Source: Salvelinus alpinus
Taxonomy: Eukaryota; Chordata; Actinopteri; Salmoniformes; Salmonidae
DNA length: 64,000 bases
Direction: 5' to 3'
Assembly: GCF_045679555.1 (NCBI RefSeq)
Contig: NC_092094.1
Span: forward strand, 38,041,430 to 38,105,429
Part shown: one piece after another, positions 1 through 47,442 of the stretch
Layout of the letters: the number at the start of each line of letters is the position of its first letter
Numbering within the stretch: position 1 is the stretch's first letter
Made by a program: the position numbers and the translations under genes
The notes under the pieces: generated by a model
The model's database searches: none
Seen by the model: only the letters and a program-made list of their open reading frames with translations
Told to the model about the DNA's origin: nothing

Positions 1-54
1 GCTTTATGGAGGTTAGTTGTGCTTGCTTGTACAGCTGTATGTGTTTCTCTGCAG

Positions 55-7459
<7,405 letters not shown>

Positions 7460-8141
7460 TCTAAGATCTAAGCTCACTCATTCAGTGTGTCAGCAGAACA
7501 GTAAATTTGCACTTTTGTTTTATGCACTTAAAGTTGATTTTGTTTACATGTCATCAAATTCAAACAAACAATAATATCATCCAGGAGGAGGAGGAACAGT
7601 GAACCTTTATTCCAACCCTGGTAAAAGGATGTAACAGATGAGAGAAATCTCTATCTTCCTTCCTCTTCCTGGACAATCAGCTCATAGTCTCTTTCCACTT
7701 TCGTATTTATTTCTGGATTGATTTTTGAATCAGGAATTTATTGATTGTTTGTTTTGCTAAAAACAAATGTTCACCTCAGGTCGAAAGAGTGAGCAAATGA
7801 CAAACTAATAACTCAAGTTTATGCTTCAGGTGTTCCCGCTCTCTATCTTGGTTTGTAAAACTTGAACTATTTATGTGATGTTGATCTCTCCCCATATGTT
7901 AACTAAGCATTGAGGTAGAGTTGAAATATTGTTTTTCTGATGGAAACCACTGCTTGGTGTGATTCTTATTTCTTACACTTTAGTATTAGTTCTCTTGCAC
8001 TGCTGGATTCTAATGTCACTGCTCATGTTTCACTTATGTTATTAGATGCATTTCTGCTCATCTGCTAATTTATTTCTTATTCCTCAAACTTGTTTTTGTA
8101 ATGTTCATGTTTTAATCTCACATGCACTTTGGTCTAATAAA
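7460..8141 (+). other. nlrc5: NLRC5 3' untranslated region with poly(A) signal
   Basis: The sequence after the TAG at 7457 is AT-rich and non-coding. A canonical AATAAA lies at 8136-8141, followed by a GT-rich stretch (agtgtgagac), which is suitable for 3'-end formation. The 3' end is inferred from the signal only. Confidence 0.5.
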
Positions 8142-8339
8142 GTGTGAGACGTCTTTTTTCATATTCCATGTAAATAGTGATTTTCTTTATCTGAACATAC
8201 CTCTAGATGGCAATACAATTTCATAACAGGAGGTTGTATTGTGAATCAGTAGGGAAAATAAACTGGGTGCCTTCATTTGAAATGTTTACATAGTGTATTC
8301 TTTTTATGTCTTGTTAATTTGACAAAATAACCCGAACTG

Positions 8340-8660
8340 ACCAGGGATTTTTTAACGGAATCCGAATGGACCCAATTACAACTAGACCCGACCCATACCC
8401 TAGACCAGACTGGACCCGAGTGACAGAAATTGTTTTATCAGCCAAGTTGCTCTTCTGGTTAACAAATAGTTATAGTTCTTTATGTTGGCTAAGCCTTCTA
8501 TAAAGTCAATAAATTCACCTTTTATTAGTGTGAAATAAATATGCTATAGGCTATGCAGAGCTGGGGTCGGGTCCACTCAGTTCTATCAGCTGTAGTTACA
8601 TAAACCCAGGACTTGATGACAATCAAACAGGACCCGACCCAATGGAAAAGTTAGAACTTT
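8340..8660. repeat. Dispersed 'CCCGACCC'-type repeat remnant
   Basis: Scattered words such as gacccgacccatacc and aggacccgacccaat occur in both orientations downstream of NLRC5. They resemble a degraded dispersed fish repeat. No ends or target duplication could be defined. Confidence 0.35.
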
Positions 8661-8694
8661 GGACCTGGACAATTGACTGTAGCTGTCTTAAGAT

Positions 8695-8755
8695 GACTGC
8701 ACCAACTGTAAGTTGCTCTAGATAAGAGCATCTGCTAAATGTTTTACATACAGAT
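8695..8755 (+). repeat. Tail fragment of a common teleost dispersed repeat
   Basis: The words gtaagttgctctagataa and gagcatctgctaaatg match the widespread teleost repeat end 'GTAAGTCGCTCTGGATAAGAGC..TCTGCTAAATG' known from many fish genomes. Confidence 0.6.
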
Positions 8756-8893
8756 TCCATATTACTGTGTTGAGTTATAAAATATTGATGTCACAAATGA
8801 ATCATTTTGTGCAGTTCTTTATTAAACATGTAGTTTTTTTGTTACATTTGACTGTGTAAAACCTAGCAGTACTAATTTATCTGCGAGTGAGAC

Positions 8894-9141
8894 TGATATA
8901 TTATCAGGACTCAGGATAAGACCCAGATGCAGACAGTTCGAATCACAGATGTTTATCACAAAACGGGGCAGGCAAACGACAGGTCAAGGGACGGTTAACG
9001 CGCTGGTACGCTTGACAAGACGAACTGGCAATAGACAGAAAACACCGGTATAAATGCACAGGGGATATTGGGGGAAATGGGCGACACCTGGAGGGGGGTG
9101 GAGACGAGCATAAGAAGGGTGAAACAGATCAGGGTGTGACA
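8894..9141 (-). mobile_element. Possible solo LTR
   Basis: On the minus strand the segment opens TGTCACACCCTGATCTG and closes near CCTGATAATATATCA, the TG...CA form of an LTR. It resembles salmonid LTR elements that begin TGTCAC. No internal coding region and no clear target duplication are present, so the borders are tentative. Confidence 0.4.
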
Positions 9142-9487
9142 TATATAGCGTTTTGCAAAATAACATTTGTCTCTGAAATGAAACCATCAAGTGATAGATT
9201 TTAAACAAATACTGTAATTTGAACATGCCAATGGTTAGATATGGAAGATATTCGTTTTTTCACTAAGTTCTTTAAACAATAAAAGCTAATTTACCAACAT
9301 TTCTGAAAATGGATACATTATAGCGTTTTGGAATTAAACTCTTCAGTCAGAACTATAAGTCTGATGGCACTGGGCCTATAACGCCCAGACTATCTTAGGT
9401 CGTATCGGTACATCAAATAAGCAAAATCGGCTATTTCTCAGAAACAAAACACTAACCCTATCACAAGTTGCAAAAAACGTACACCGA

Positions 9488-9985
9488 GTGTACCAAACAT
9501 AGGAATACCTTCCTAATATTGAGTTGCACCTCCACCACCCCCCTTTTTCCCCCTCAGAACAGCCTCAATTCGTCGGTTCATGGACTAAACAAGTTGTACA
9601 ACGCGTTCCACAGGAATGCTGGCCCATGTTGACTCCAATGCTTCCCACAGTTGGGCTGGATGTCCTTTGGGTGATGGAACATTCTGAATACACATGGGAA
9701 ACTGTTGAGCGTGAAATACACAGCAGCGTTGCCGTTCTTGACACACCTCCAGGCACCTACTACCATATCCCATTCAAAAGCACTCAAATATCTTGTCTTC
9801 CCGTTCACCCTCTGAATGGCACAATCCATGTTTCAATTGTCACAAGGTTTAGAAATCTTTCTTTAACCTTTCTCCTCCCCTTAATCTATACAGATTGAAG
9901 TGGATTTAACAAGTGACATCAATAAGGGATCATAGCTTTCACCTGGTCAGTCTATTTCATGGAAAGAGCATGTTTTGTATCATCA
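9488..9985. repeat. Dispersed salmonid repeat (non-coding)
   Basis: The left part (accttcctaatattgagttg) matches a repeat I recognise as common in salmonid DNA. The segment continues through cacctccaggcacctactac to the cacctggtcagtctatttc area. It gives short open frames on both strands that resemble no protein family; it is probably a non-autonomous element. Ends are approximate. Confidence 0.5.
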
Positions 9986-12176
9986 GTGCATACATTTGAG
10001 TGTAAATGTGTCAAATAAATGTAATATATGCTTATTTTGGGGAATTAAAAGCAAAAACATGTGTTACAAAGGGTTAAGGAAAGTAAATATGTTACTGCTT
10101 GTGCTTGACATTTTTTAAGATAAAAATATGTTGGGGCTTTTAGGGTTAACTTTAATGGAAACAGTAATGTACCCTAATATACTGTACTTATGTGTCAAAC
10201 GCATTGAGCTATATAACATTCGGCCCTGATTAATGATTACACAATAATAGTCTATGTTAAGAAAAGTATGTAGCTATTCCCGAACCAGAGCATTTATGTT
10301 CTCATTTTGCTGAAGGCATTGAGTCGGGTGGAGTTGCAATGCGCGACCACTTCAATTGCTCCACTACAGCACTCGGCGAGAGACTGTCACAGACCAGAAT
10401 GACCTCCCCTCGCGGCCAACCACAACAATTTGTATTCCCTTGATTATATGTTTTGGACATCATGAAAATAACGTCAATGTGTGCATAGAAAGAAAAGTGT
10501 TAAAGTTATCAAGAAGAAGCGTTCTTCAGAGAAGAGTATTAGTAAAAAATCACATTTACCAAGGTAAGTGAATATTGGGACACTTGTGTATTTTTATCCT
10601 ATGCGATTTAACGATATTCATATATTATGTCTGGAAACATGTCAATTAAGTAAATGTCTCTTTTAATAAAAAATACAATCTGTTCCAATGTGTGCTGACT
10701 GAAATATTGTCAGTGTATTAGAGATATTGATTGATTGTAATTGTAATGTTCAACGTACTATTTCCTGAAATTGCAAACTGATGCACATATTTATGGTGGC
10801 ACACAGGATATGTCAGATGTTAATGTGAAAAGAAAGCACAAAGCTCAAGCTGTCAACCACAAGAGGAAACGGAGTCAGTTGTCACTAGTTCTAAAGTAGA
10901 AATGTCAGTCTCCTCTGAGACTCATGTCTTTACTTCTCTGGTTCACTCTTATCTGTCTATTAAAAAGGGACATATACTCTCTCTTTCTGTATCTATCTTT
11001 GCTCCATCTTTCTCTGGATTTACCTGTGCTCATCCCTTTTGTTGGTAGTTCAAATCTATTCTGAAATGTTTTGAATTTCCATTGTACGCAACCATCAAAA
11101 TTCTCACCCACCCCATAAGTATTCTCAAGTGACATTTGCTCTCACAGTAGATGAGATGATGCAGTCAGTCTAGTCCTCCAGCACTGAGATTAGTGAAGAT
11201 GGGAATGCAATTTTCAGCTTGGGTTGACAATTGTCTTGATTGATAGTCATCTCGATAGATCTATGCGTATCTATATGTGTTGATTTAGCCTGGACCATTT
11301 GAAGATAAAGTCCCTAGTTACTGGCCCGGTACCCAATTTAATATTTTTACCATCTGAATAAATGGTTTGAGAAAAGTTTTCCTGCTGATTAGAACAGCTC
11401 AAGGGGCACCTGAGGGGCCCTTTATGTTTGCAGACAACCAGACCTGTATTTATCTGTGAGGTCACTTCCCTCTACCACACTGAACACAGAGAGGAGAACA
11501 ACATGATACTGAGGGTGGTGACTTGGGTCTGTAACTCTTTTAGGTAGCCTACTGTATTCAAATCAGTTTTCAGTGTGTGATTATATAATGGAATATTCAG
11601 CGACGCACATGGCAAAATGTAAACTAATAGGTTAAAGTATCAAAGATTTTATTTGAACTTCAATACGCCTACAGTATGTGGCATTATCTATTTTAGAATT
11701 CAAGTCACTGAGACAGTTCTAGACTCATTCAGATCCTGTAGTCTTTCCCCATTTCCTACTACCCCACAAAGATGCGTATCGTACTCTGGCCAGAGCTTTG
11801 CCTTAGGTGTGAAGAATGTGTTAACTCCAGTGACTGTAATGTTGGATGGACTGAGCCTGAGGGGCTGTTTGGGGATATGGAGTGAGTTATCACCCTCTTT
11901 ATTTTTGGTATGTGAGCAAGACTATGCTGATGTCTTCTGTATAATATTTTTGCTGATACCAAAACAACATTTAACTGTTTACATTATACAAGCAATTGAG
12001 AATATGATACTTTTGTACACTTGCTTGCGAATCCATCCACCCATGAAGATGCTTATCTTATCTTAGCTTATGATTTGGTTGGAAGTGTGTGATGTGTTTA
12101 TGTTTATGATGCTGTACACTTCAGTGTGCTCCCATTGTACACTTTTGCTTTGGTTGAATCTAATTATTGATAATGG
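9986..12176. other. NLRC5-CPNE2 spacer; possible CPNE2 5' non-coding exon
   Basis: Mostly unremarkable AT-rich DNA. A candidate non-coding exon ends at 10563 before a good donor (aag|gtaagtg) and follows a GC-richer patch (about 10320-10430) that could be the CPNE2 promoter. This is inferred only from the donor and base composition; no transcript evidence is available. Confidence 0.3.
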
Positions 12177-13412
12177 AAAGACCTTTCGATGGAACGAGCT
12201 TCATAGAGAGCCTCATATACGACCTTTAGATGGAACGAGCATCATTAGGAGCCTCATATATGACCTTTAGATGGAACGAGCGTCATAGAGAGCCTCATAT
12301 ACGATCTTTAGATGGAACGAGCGTCATAGAGAGCCTCATATATGACCTTTAGATGGAACGAGCGTCATAGAGAGCCCCATATATGACCTTTAGATGGAAC
12401 GAGCATCATTAGGAGCCTCATATATGACCTTTAGATGGAACGAGCGTCATAGAGCCTCAAATATGACCTTTAGATGGAACGAGCGTCATAGAGAGCCTCA
12501 TATATGACCTTTAGATGGAACGAGCATCATAGAGAGCCTCATATATGACCTTTAGATGGAACGAGCATCATAGAGAGCCTCATATATGACCTTTAGATGG
12601 AACGAGCATCATAGAGAGCCTCATATATGACTTTTAGATGGAACGAGCGTCATAGAGAGCCTCATATACGATCTTTAGATGGAACGAGCGTCATAGAGAG
12701 CGTCATATATGACCTTTAGATGGAACGAGCATCATAGAGAGCCTCATATACGATCTTTAGATGGAACGAGCGTCATAGAGAGCGTCATATATGACCTTTA
12801 GATGGAACGAGCGCGCGCCATAGAGAGCCTCATATATGACCTTTAGATGGAACGAGCGTCATAGAGAGCGTCATATACGATCTTTAGATGGAACGAGCGT
12901 CATAGAGAGCCTCATATATGACCTTTAGATGGAACGAGCGTCATAGAGAGCGTCATATATGACCTTTAGATGGAACGAGCGTCATAGAGAGCCTCATATA
13001 TGACCTTTAGATGGAACGAGCGTCATAGAGAGCCTCATATACGATCTTTAGATGGAACGAGCGTCATAGAGAGCCTCATATATGACCTTTAGATGGAACG
13101 AGCGTCATAGAGAGCCTCATATACGATCTTTAGATGGAACGAGCGTCATAGAGAGCCTCATATATGACCTTTAGATGGAACGAGCGTCATAGAGAGCCTC
13201 ATATATGACCTTTAGATGGAACGAGCGTCATAGAGAGCCTCATATACGATCTTTAGATGGAACGAGCGTCATAGAGAGCCTCATATATGACCTTTAGATG
13301 GAACAAGCGTCATAGAGAGCCTCATATATGACCTTTAGATGGAACGAGCGTCATAGAGAGCCTCATATATGACCTTTAGATGGAACGAGCGTCATAGAGA
13401 GCGTCATATATG
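12177..13412 (+). repeat. 41-bp minisatellite, about 30 copies
   Basis: The unit reads acctttagatggaacgagcg followed by tcatagagagcctcatatat and g, repeated head to tail for about 1.2 kb. Variants recur: cgatcttt for tgaccttt, gcgtcatatat for gcctcatatat, catcattaggagc for cgtcatagagagc, and one copy with an inserted gcgc. It lies between NLRC5 and the first coding exon of CPNE2. Confidence 0.95.
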
Positions 13413-13456
13413 GCGCCTACATATAACAGTCCATTAACCATATCAGAAAATGACAA

Positions 13457-13668
13457 TGGGCGGCAGGGTAGCCTAGTGGTTAGAGCGTTGGACTAGTAAC
13501 CGAAAGGTTGCAAGTTTAAAATCACCGAGCTGACAAGGTACAAATCTGTCGTTCTGCCCCTGAACAGGCAGTTAACCCACTGTTCCTAGGCCATCATTGA
13601 AAATAAGAATTTGTTCTTAACTGACTTGCCTAGTTAAATAAAGGTTAAAAAAAATAAAAAAATAAAAA
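13457..13668 (+). mobile_element. HpaI-family SINE (tRNA-Lys-like)
   Basis: The tRNA-like head has A and B boxes (TAGTGGTTAGAGCG and GGTTGCAAGTTTAAAATC). The body carries the diagnostic HpaI site GTTAAC inside caggcagttaaccca. The 3' part shares gttcttaactgacttgcc and tagttaaataaaggtt with salmonid LINE tails and ends in an A-rich run. This combination identifies the salmonid HpaI SINE. Confidence 0.88.
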
Positions 13669-13767
13669 TGTAGAAAAAATGCGCATTTTGGTAAAAGAAA
13701 AATATTTTCAGTGTTCATTATAATCTTACAATGCATTACTTCAGTTCATTACTTATGGTACAACATA

Positions 13768-15260
13768 CAGTGCATTCGGAAAGTATGCAGACCCCTTCCC
13801 CTTTTCCACATTTTATTATGTTACAGCCTTATTCTACAATGGAATTTTAAAACATTATTCTCGTCAATCTACACGCAATACCCCATAATGACAAAGTGAA
13901 AACAGTGTTTTTGATATTTGTGCAAATGTATTAAAAATAAAAACAGAAATACCTTATTTACATAAGTATTCAGACTCTTTGCTATGAAACTCAAAATTGA
14001 GCTCAGGTGCATCCTGTTTCCATTGATCATCCTTGAGATGTTTCACCAACTTAATTGATTGGACATGATTTGGAAAGGCACACACCTGTCTATATAAGGT
14101 CCCACAGTTGACAGTGCATGTCAGAGCAAAAACTAAGCCATGAGATCAAAGGAATTGTCCGTTGAGCTCCGAGACAGGATTGTTTCGAGGCACAGATCTG
14201 GGGAAGGGTACCAAAAAATGTCTGCAGCATTGAAGGTCCCCAACAACACAGTGGCCTCCGTCATTCTTAAATGGAAGAAGTTTGGAAACACCAAGACTCT
14301 TCCTAGAGCTGGCCGCCCGGCAACACTGAACAATCGGGGGAGAAGGGTCTTGGTCAGGGAGGAGCTCTGTCACTCTGACAGAGCTCCAGAGTTGCTCTAT
14401 GGAGATGGGAGAACCTTCCAGAAGGACAACCATCTCTGCAGCACTCCACCAATCAGGCCTTTATGGTGGAGTGACCAGACCGAAGCCACTCCTCAGTAAA
14501 AGACACATGACAGCTCGCTTGGAGTTTGCCAAAAGGTACCTAAGGACTCTCGGACCATGAGAAACAAGATTCTCTGGTCTGATGAAACCAAGATGGCATG
14601 AATGTCAAGCGTCACTTCTGGAGGAAACCATCATGCTGTGGGGATGTTTTTCAGCGGCAGGGACTGTGAGACTTGTCAGGATTGAGGGAAAGATGAACGG
14701 AGCAAAGTACAGAGAGATCCTTGATGAAAACCTGCTCCAGAGCACTCAGGACCTCAGACTGGGGCGAAGGTTCACCTTACAAAAGGACAACGACCATAAG
14801 TACACAGCCAAGACAACGCAGGAGTGGCTTCGTGACAAGTCTCTGAATGTCCTTGAGTGGCTTAGCCAGAGCCCGGACTTGAACCTGATCAAACATCTCT
14901 GGAGAGACCTGAAAATAGCTGTGCAGCGACGCTCCCCATCTAACCTGACAGAGCTTGAGAGGATCTGCAGAGAAGAATGGGAGAAACTCCCCAAATACAG
15001 GTGTGCCAAGCTTATAGCGTAATACCCAAGAAGACTCGAGGCTGTAATTGGTGCCAAAGGTGCTTCAACAAAGTACTGAGTAAAGGGTCAATGTGATATT
15101 TCTGTTTTCATTTTTATTTATTTTTTTACAATTTGCTTTGTCATTATGGGGTATTCTGTGTAGATTGATGAGGGAAAAAACAATTGAATCCATTATAGAA
15201 TAAGTCACGTAACAAAATGTGGAAAAAGTAAAAGGGTCTGAATACTTCTCAAATGCACTG
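13768..15260 (+). mobile_element. Tc1/mariner element, degenerate
   Basis: Flanked by TA (13766-13767 and 15261-15262). Terminal inverted repeats begin cagtgcattcggaaagtat and end with the inverse, ataCTTctcaaatgcactg. Inner repeats cattttattatgttac and gtaacaaaatgtgg mirror each other. Total 1.49 kb with one broken transposase gene. Confidence 0.93.
14140..15079 (+). pseudogene. Tc1-like transposase pseudogene
   Basis: The N-terminal half opens MRSKELSVELRDRIVSRH and holds a helix-turn-helix and a GRPATLN basic motif. Frame is lost around 14340-14580. The C-terminal half resumes with [13 protein letters not shown]. The second aspartate motif reads KDNDHKYTA and the third motif reads SPDLNLIKHLW, so the catalytic glutamate is lysine. 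It is inactive on both counts. Confidence 0.9.
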
Positions 15261-15766
15261 TATGCAGTCCTACATCTGTGATCTGTTGGTATTATAATCC
15301 ATTTCCTATACCCTGGTTCCACTAGCACCAGCAGTGGAGGGAGGGTCTTACACAATGGCACATCAGTATCTTAGCAACAAGAGCCCTCACCACACTCCTC
15401 ATGTCCTTACATTACGTTACCTGTGTATGAATGTTTGACAGAGTACAGCTTTTATTCTCTCATATGACACATGAAGGACCCCTGTATATCAATTATTCTG
15501 CATGTTTTTCATGCAGCTGAATTGATTCGTTCAACTCTCTGGATACTACACATGGATCAAATATGTGTTTTATGTTCTATTGAATTTGGAATATGAGAAT
15601 TTATGATAGGTCCCAAATTCTCTGTCATTAACCGCCCTGCATTAAACATCCTCATGTTTTTGTGCATCTCTCTATCTTATTTTGAACCTATGAGTCTCTA
15701 CTGAATGCTCCATGCTACAGTAATGTCATTCATAGTGCTGTTTCTCTGTGCTATGTGTGTTCCTAG
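15261..15766. other. Non-coding stretch before CPNE2 first coding exon
   Basis: AT-rich sequence with no recognised repeat. The last 25 bases form a pyrimidine-rich acceptor ending tgtgttcctag at 15766. Confidence 0.4.
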
Positions 15767-15795
15767 GCTGTGGGAGGGCTGACACTCCTGCGAGC

Positions 15796-43557
<27,762 letters not shown>

Positions 43558-43960
43558 AAGCCCAAGGCCTTGGTTAATCATGCATGTTGCAAATATCTAC
43601 TCACTGTTTACAAAAAACAATGTGCATGAAAAGTTTTTTAAAATATGTATTTATCTGATTTTGTTTTACATCTTAAAGCAAGACTTTGTGGAGGAGGAAA
43701 ATGTGGCAAAAAACACCACTTTGCAGTCCCCTGAAAGGAAAGGGAATTTGAGAAATGTGTATACTGTATACTGAATGTAAATTTATACAATATTCTATGT
43801 TTTGAAAAGGAAATGTTTATGAAAAGTTCTTATGTATCTTTTATGCATTGAATTGTAATTTGTTGTACTTGTACCTTGAAGGTGTTGTAATTGATTTTAT
43901 AAAGTTCACCATGTATTTATGTTACCACTCAGGTAAATAAACTTACATAAATGTCACTGT
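43558..43960 (+). other. cpne2: CPNE2 3' untranslated region with poly(A) signal
   Basis: After TGA at 43555-43557 the sequence is AT-rich. AATAAA lies at 43936-43941, and cleavage about 20 bases later is likely. Inferred from the signal. Confidence 0.55.
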
Positions 43961-44007
43961 GCAGTGCACTGTGTTTGACTGGAACATAATGTCAAGCCAA
44001 CATAATG

Positions 44008-45300
44008 GCCATGTTCGAGAGAAATTGTAAATTGTGACTGACTGATCTACAAATAATATTGAGTAGTTATTTATGATGCAAGGTGATTTGTAGATTATTC
44101 AGCCTTGACTCATCTTTAAAGATAGATAGAGGACTTTAATGGCCCAAAAAAGAGCCAGTTTTAGCACAGGCAGCGCTATTGAGGACATTCACCATTTTGA
44201 AGTAGTCAACTGGGTGGGACTATGGGTTAAAGAAGGGATCAGCCAATTAATTATATTTGTGAGCAAACATTTCATAAGTGCAGGTGGCAGTAAATCGTCA
44301 ACCTTGGCTTTATACCTGTTCAAACAGAACATTACAGGTGGCACTATGCACCCTTTCTGTTTGTTTGCCAACTCCTATAGAAGTAGTAGAAGAAGAAAAT
44401 GGACTACTTCAAAAATAGAGATGGCCTCAATAGCGCTGCCCATGCTCTCATAGACGCCATAAAGGGACATACACAATGATGCGATGTCTATGATAGTGCG
44501 CAATGAATACATTCTGGTCTAGTTCCTGTCCGATTAGATGCGCAGGTGTTGCGTTGCATCAACCAATGGCATATTCAAGAGCATCAAAACCGTGATGTAT
44601 CATGGGTAAATTGTGACTGACTGATGTACAAATATTGGGTGTGTTCGAGCAGTAAGGCTAACGAAGGTGACTGTAGACGAAATTCGGCGAGGTCAAATGC
44701 GACAGTCTCGACACTAGTGGTTTTCCAACAGCAAGATCAGTGTTGAGCTTTTTTGTCTTTATAAATGGCGAAATAAACGTTTCTGTACCCCCATAGCACA
44801 CACTCACAAAGTGAAATTTCATATCAATTTCATTTGTATCCCCTGTAGCTTTAGAATTGCTGCAAAGTTGGTTCCTGTTCAGTCAAGTCTGGTCATATTC
44901 GCGTGGGTCAACTAAAAACACCCTAATGATTGGTTGACAAATAGTGCCTCCCACAATGCAGGTGATGAATGCATGGTGCAGTTGGTGAGAAGCAACTGCA
45001 GCAACTTGAAGGTGACTTTATCAGAAACGGATTGACCTTTGATCACATGTTTTTTTGTAAAGTTCATGCAGTTGACATGTTAGCGCAAGTCTGACAATTT
45101 TTTACCCATAATGCAACACACTGAAAGGACTAGACAAAATTGATCCGGGCACATTCAACATTAGAGCCAACTTTAAATGCGAGTCGAGACTGACTGATTT
45201 ACAAATCACCTGCATTATAACTACTTAATGTTATTTGTAGATCAGTCCGTCAGTCACAATTTCCCCATGATTCATCACAATTTTGATGCTCTAGTCTAAA
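44008..45300. repeat. Cluster of inverted repeats, probable nested non-autonomous DNA elements
   Basis: The word attgtgactgactgatctac at about 44028 recurs near 44612 and, inverted, at 45225-45265 (gtagatcagtccgtcagtca). The arm gagcatcaaaaccgtgatg (44580) is mirrored by acaattttgatgctct (45277-45292). A second pair (ggcagcgctattgaggacat at 44169; ggcctcaatagcgctgccc at 44423) with flanking arms lies inside. It is between the convergent 3' ends of CPNE2 and PSME3IP1. Confidence 0.65.
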
Positions 45301-46339
45301 ACCTGATTTGTAGAAGTCAGGGATGCGTTCCTCTGCCCAGGGGTTTGGGATTTTTGTATCAGCTAACCACATCATGGGCGTGCGCCACAGCTAAGGTGAC
45401 GCAACAACCAATGGTTGCGTGTAATGCCAACGACTGTGTCATCGACTGACAAATTGCTATAACATATGTGGTTATGCCGAATTCAAAACAATTGGGAACT
45501 TTCTGACTTCCGACTTCAATGTGTTCAAGGCTTGGAAACGGGGGAAAAAACAAGCTCCAACTGGGAGAAATCGAACGTCATCCAACTCGGAAACTCAGGC
45601 ATCTTTCTAGAGCTCTGACTTTCCGAACTGAAGATCACTGACTTCATGATTTGACCTTGTTTTTTTCCAGAGTTCCCAGCACCATTAGCTAATATTTAAA
45701 ATACCTGTCCAGGCATTGTAAGATCTGTCAGGCGTCAGCAACGTCTAAGTACAGAAACACGCCCTATATGTTATGCACTCTGGTGCCCAACAGAAGTCGA
45801 TGATGTTACGCGCAACCCTTAGTTGATGCATGCAAGTATGAGCAGGGGAACGCGGCCTGTCTCGACTTTAAAGTCAACTGCAACGTTGAACGTGACAAAT
45901 GGTTGCGTGCCTGGTTAGAAGATATAACATACTGTACCTATCCATGCATTGTAAGATCTGGCATGCATCTGCAATGTAGTCAGGCAGGAACTCAACCTCT
46001 GCTTCACAAGAAAACCCAGAGCCGAAAATGTTAGAAAGTTTGGAACAATCAGTATAAATTTAACTCTGGATGTGCCAGATTAAATCCATTTCAACTTTAT
46101 CAAATTGAATGTGTATGCTGTACAAACAAGGCTTCTTTCAGAGTGCCCTGAGAAATATATCCCTACACTTAGATTTCTTAGCACCACTTATTTGTCATTT
46201 GTCACAACTAAATCGGTTACAAATGAATGAGTACAAACAGACACAGAAGTCAATTCCAATTTACTCAAACTGTATTTCGTTCCAGTTATCTTCATTCATG
46301 CACTCGCATACACCTACTCTTTCAACCTGTACTCAGGGG
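45301..46339. other. Spacer between CPNE2 and PSME3IP1
   Basis: Contains scattered GTTGCG/CGCAAC words (for example 45410-45420, 45806-45816, 45900-45910) that may be remnants of the adjoining inverted-repeat cluster. No gene was identified. Confidence 0.35.
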
Positions 46340-46773
46340 TAGACGTAACATAGTAAACAAACATCCGGGACACTCAAATTAGTATGTTAGGTATGTATTA
46401 ATTTGTGGATATCCATCATCCATTTTGTATGATATGTTACGAATTACAATCTGTGATAGGTTACGAATTGCAATTTGTACAATGTTACAAATTCCAATTT
46501 GTTGTGGTTAGGAGTTAAGGTTAGAGTTAAGGTTAGGAATTAGCAAAAAAGTAGTTAAGTAGTTGCAAATTACCTAAAATGCTCAAGTTGTCCGCGATGA
46601 GATTCGAACAGGCAGCCTTTGGGTTGCTAGACGTTCACATTATACACCCACTCATCCACCCTCCTTTAGTTTTTGCCTTAAGTAACCTTCTGTCTTATTT
46701 AACAACACCAAATGTAACATATACTAATTTGAGTGTCGCAGATTTTAGTTTACTATGTTACATTTGGTCTAGG
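46340..46773. mobile_element. MITE with ~50-bp terminal inverted repeats
   Basis: The left arm reads acgtaacatagtaaac then gacactcaaattagtatg. The right arm gives the inverse, atactaatttgagtgtcg then agtttactatgttacat. The spacer has tandem variants of gttacgaattacaatctg. It lies beyond the likely 3' end of PSME3IP1. Confidence 0.75.
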
Positions 46774-46804
46774 AGACCAGGCTGACTCTTTACACCAAAT
46801 AAAC

Positions 46805-47442
46805 AAAGAAAACGGAAAAACTTTTTATTTTCTTCTCCCCAAGCCTCGATCATCCCATGATGAAACCCACATTTTCATGGAGAGAAATAAATCCATTAAA
46901 ATCCAGCATTATTCGCACTGACGCATCAAAAATAAACTAAAAAAACGAAAGAAAAAGCATTTCCACATACATTGCATCTGAGACGAAGCTCTGGCTCGCT
47001 TTCTTGATGTTGTCTAAGGTAAGGTATGAATGTGATGTGACAGTCTAGCAGTCTTGTCCTTGATCCACAGCTGTCAGTCACTGTTTCCTTGGCCAATAGC
47101 AGAGCTGCAGCCACAGGGGGATGTCATCAGGTTAGGCTGCCAGGGATTTAAACTGTGTGAGATGTCATATTGGGAGGAAGGGGGGAGGTGTCATGTTTGA
47201 ATGCACAACACCAAAATCACAATGCCATTGAAGTTAATTTCACAGGTTTTAATTCATATTTAGTGATTATGAAGAAATCATAAACTATGCCACTCTGGGC
47301 TGGAAAACACTTGATGGAAACGCTGCTAATGACTTAGAATAACAGTAACTCATACAGCTGTGAAAGCAATGGTGTCGGCAGCCTGTTTGTGTGAATGAGT
47401 GTGTGTGTAAGCGTATGAGTGTGTCTGCATATTGGTGTGTGT
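46805..47442 (-). other. psme3ip1: Probable PSME3IP1 3' untranslated region
   Basis: After the stop (47445-47443) the minus strand is non-coding. An AATAAA on the minus strand (46829-46824) could end the transcript just before the MITE at 46340-46773. Tentative. Confidence 0.35.

Noticed and set aside
9524-9898. A 124-residue plus-strand frame and its minus-strand counterparts
   Set aside because: It lies in a dispersed repeat, has no recognisable domain, and several frames are equally open.
13457-13540. tRNA gene
   Set aside because: The tRNA-like head belongs to a HpaI SINE and does not fold as a full tRNA with acceptor stem.
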